The notes under the pieces are model-generated. The model was not told the origin of the DNA. It saw only the letters and a program-made list of their open reading frames with translations, and ran no database searches. From the NCBI GenBank assembly GCA_018907035.1, contig JACCIC010000014.1, positions 3,266,001 through 3,330,000 on the forward strand: a stretch of DNA of 64,000 nucleotides, in the 5' to 3' direction. The translations under genes and the position numbers were made by a program. The stretch is from Sycobia sp. Sy_11. Taxonomy: Eukaryota > Arthropoda > Insecta > Hymenoptera > Epichrysomallidae. This document shows, in pieces, positions 62,929-64,000 of the stretch (its first letter is position 1; the number at the start of each line of letters is the position of its first letter).

Positions 62929-63223
62929 AATTTCTCTTCTTTTTATTGTAAATTTACATCTAATTATTTTTTATTATTTTAAACATTTATTATTCTTTAT
63001 ACTGGGAAGAGCATAGTAGACAGTAGAGATCACTGGCATTTCAGTAAATATTTATTTTTAACGATATTAACGGTCATCGGTATCATATTTCCAAATTATT
63101 TTTCAATAATTATTATTCTTATCGTCTGGTTGTTTTTTGTTTCTCGCGCAAACTGACTAATAGTATTGCATGTACCCGTGAAAGTTATGATACAAATTGA
63201 GCGTGTCTTAGATGCTGTATCAA

Positions 63224-63227
<4 letters not shown>

Positions 63228-63273
<46 letters not shown>
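63228..63273. repeat. (AT)n microsatellite
   Basis: About 23 AT units. Confidence 0.95.
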
Positions 63274-63276
<3 letters not shown>

Positions 63277-63816
63277 AATTTTGATAATAATTTTGTAACA
63301 ATTGCCAAGTGCTTTGGGATGATAGTTCACAATTAGCATAGTTCGATAAATATAATGTTCGATTAAATGGGTAATGCGCCAAAATAATCAACTAAAAAAA
63401 GTAATTAAATATTGGATCTGATTCTTACTATAAAACAATTTTGGTCGTATCGAAACGATTGTGCTAGGAATGAATTAAACAGTGGTTTTAGTAGATTTTT
63501 TAAAAATTTTCTCACAAAGTCACGCTCAAATCTTTTTCTACGCAATCTTGAATCAATATTATAGCTCATCAAAGATGTTTTATAATCGTGTCTAATAATC
63601 ACCGATGACAATAGTAAGAAAATACTTCTCTAACAAAGTTTTTATTCACATTTGACCAGATGGTAAAAAAGGAAAATTAGGTTATATATCAGTTTGCGTT
63701 GGTTCACGATAAAGCGCGATAAGTGCAATAGAACGTAACTTTGCTTTTCTCGTTCCTGGCTAAGTGAGAGTAAAACTATGTTAAGAGAGGTTTTATATGT
63801 ATCTTATACTATTACC

Positions 63817-63843
63817 GATTATTATTATTATTATTATTATTAT
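63817..63843. repeat. (ATT)n microsatellite
   Basis: About eight to nine trinucleotide units. Confidence 0.9.
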
Positions 63844-64000
63844 ATACAAAAGATTCTTTTTTATGACGAGCTCGACTTTAAAAGTATTTTTAATATGTAA
63901 CATATTACATATTACAGCTAACATCTTATTTTTTAATCTTATTTTTGTTAAACATTCTCATACTTTATACTTTATTGCTCGCATTTCTGCAAGACTTTAA

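Larger units (their letters stand above)
62930..64000. other. AT-rich right edge of the window
   Basis: No supported gene. It contains an (AT)n array (63228-63273) and an (ATT)n tract (63817-63843). The frame reaching the window edge at 63797-64000 is low-complexity at its start and has no family resemblance. Confidence 0.4.

Noticed and set aside
1..64000. CRISPR array, operon or prokaryotic mobile system
   Set aside because: The window is clearly eukaryotic (spliced genes); repeats present are microsatellites and transposon relics with no spacer structure.

Overview
The window is AT-rich nuclear DNA from an animal, most likely an insect. It carries intron-split genes with GT-AG junctions, long AT-rich intergenic spacers, many (AT)n and (GA)n microsatellites, and eroded DNA transposons. 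Two features fit a hymenopteran with gene-body DNA methylation: very CpG-poor 5' exons next to CpG-rich 3' exons in the same gene, and compact housekeeping genes in head-to-head or tail-to-tail pairs. No sequence here fixes the order or species, so 'Hymenoptera' is an inference.

Seven protein-coding genes can be assembled exon by exon with intact frames. In order they are: a patched-domain (RND family) membrane protein (minus, 3435-7133, possibly with one more terminal exon at 1938-2006); spatacsin/SPG11 (minus, 13801-22302, 20 exons, about 1810 aa); Ric, the RIT-type Ras-like GTPase (plus, 24347-25879, 235 aa); a GOLM1/GOLM2-like Golgi type II membrane protein (minus, 28806-33381, two possible C-termini); the nuclear pore membrane glycoprotein gp210/NUP210 (plus, 35959-44102, 14 exons, about 1913 aa, one GC-AG intron); translocon-associated protein beta (minus, 45156-46539, 192 aa); and the BORC subunit BORCS8/MEF2BNB (plus, 47593-48230, 168 aa). 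Spatacsin/Ric, GOLM/gp210 and TRAP-beta/BORCS8 are divergent pairs. gp210 and TRAP-beta converge. Most products serve the endomembrane system, but they form no evident pathway together.

From 48.3 to 64 kb I find no protein-coding gene. That region holds a likely non-coding first exon with a strong splice donor near 49261, CpG-rich patches at 55.8-57.3 and 61.0-62.6 kb, dense compound microsatellites, and a dead mariner transposase end. It reads like the 5' part and large first intron of a long gene running off the right edge.

The main unusual items are: the CpG gradient inside genes; two degenerate hammerhead-ribozyme-like motifs of the kind carried by Penelope-like elements or retrozymes; a structured, partly 5S-rRNA-like retroposon in the GOLM intron; two MITEs with recognisable inverted ends; a 49-kb-separated pair of an unnamed repeat; and a spatacsin intron built of degenerate short motifs in both orientations. 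I found no novel defence or biosynthetic system.
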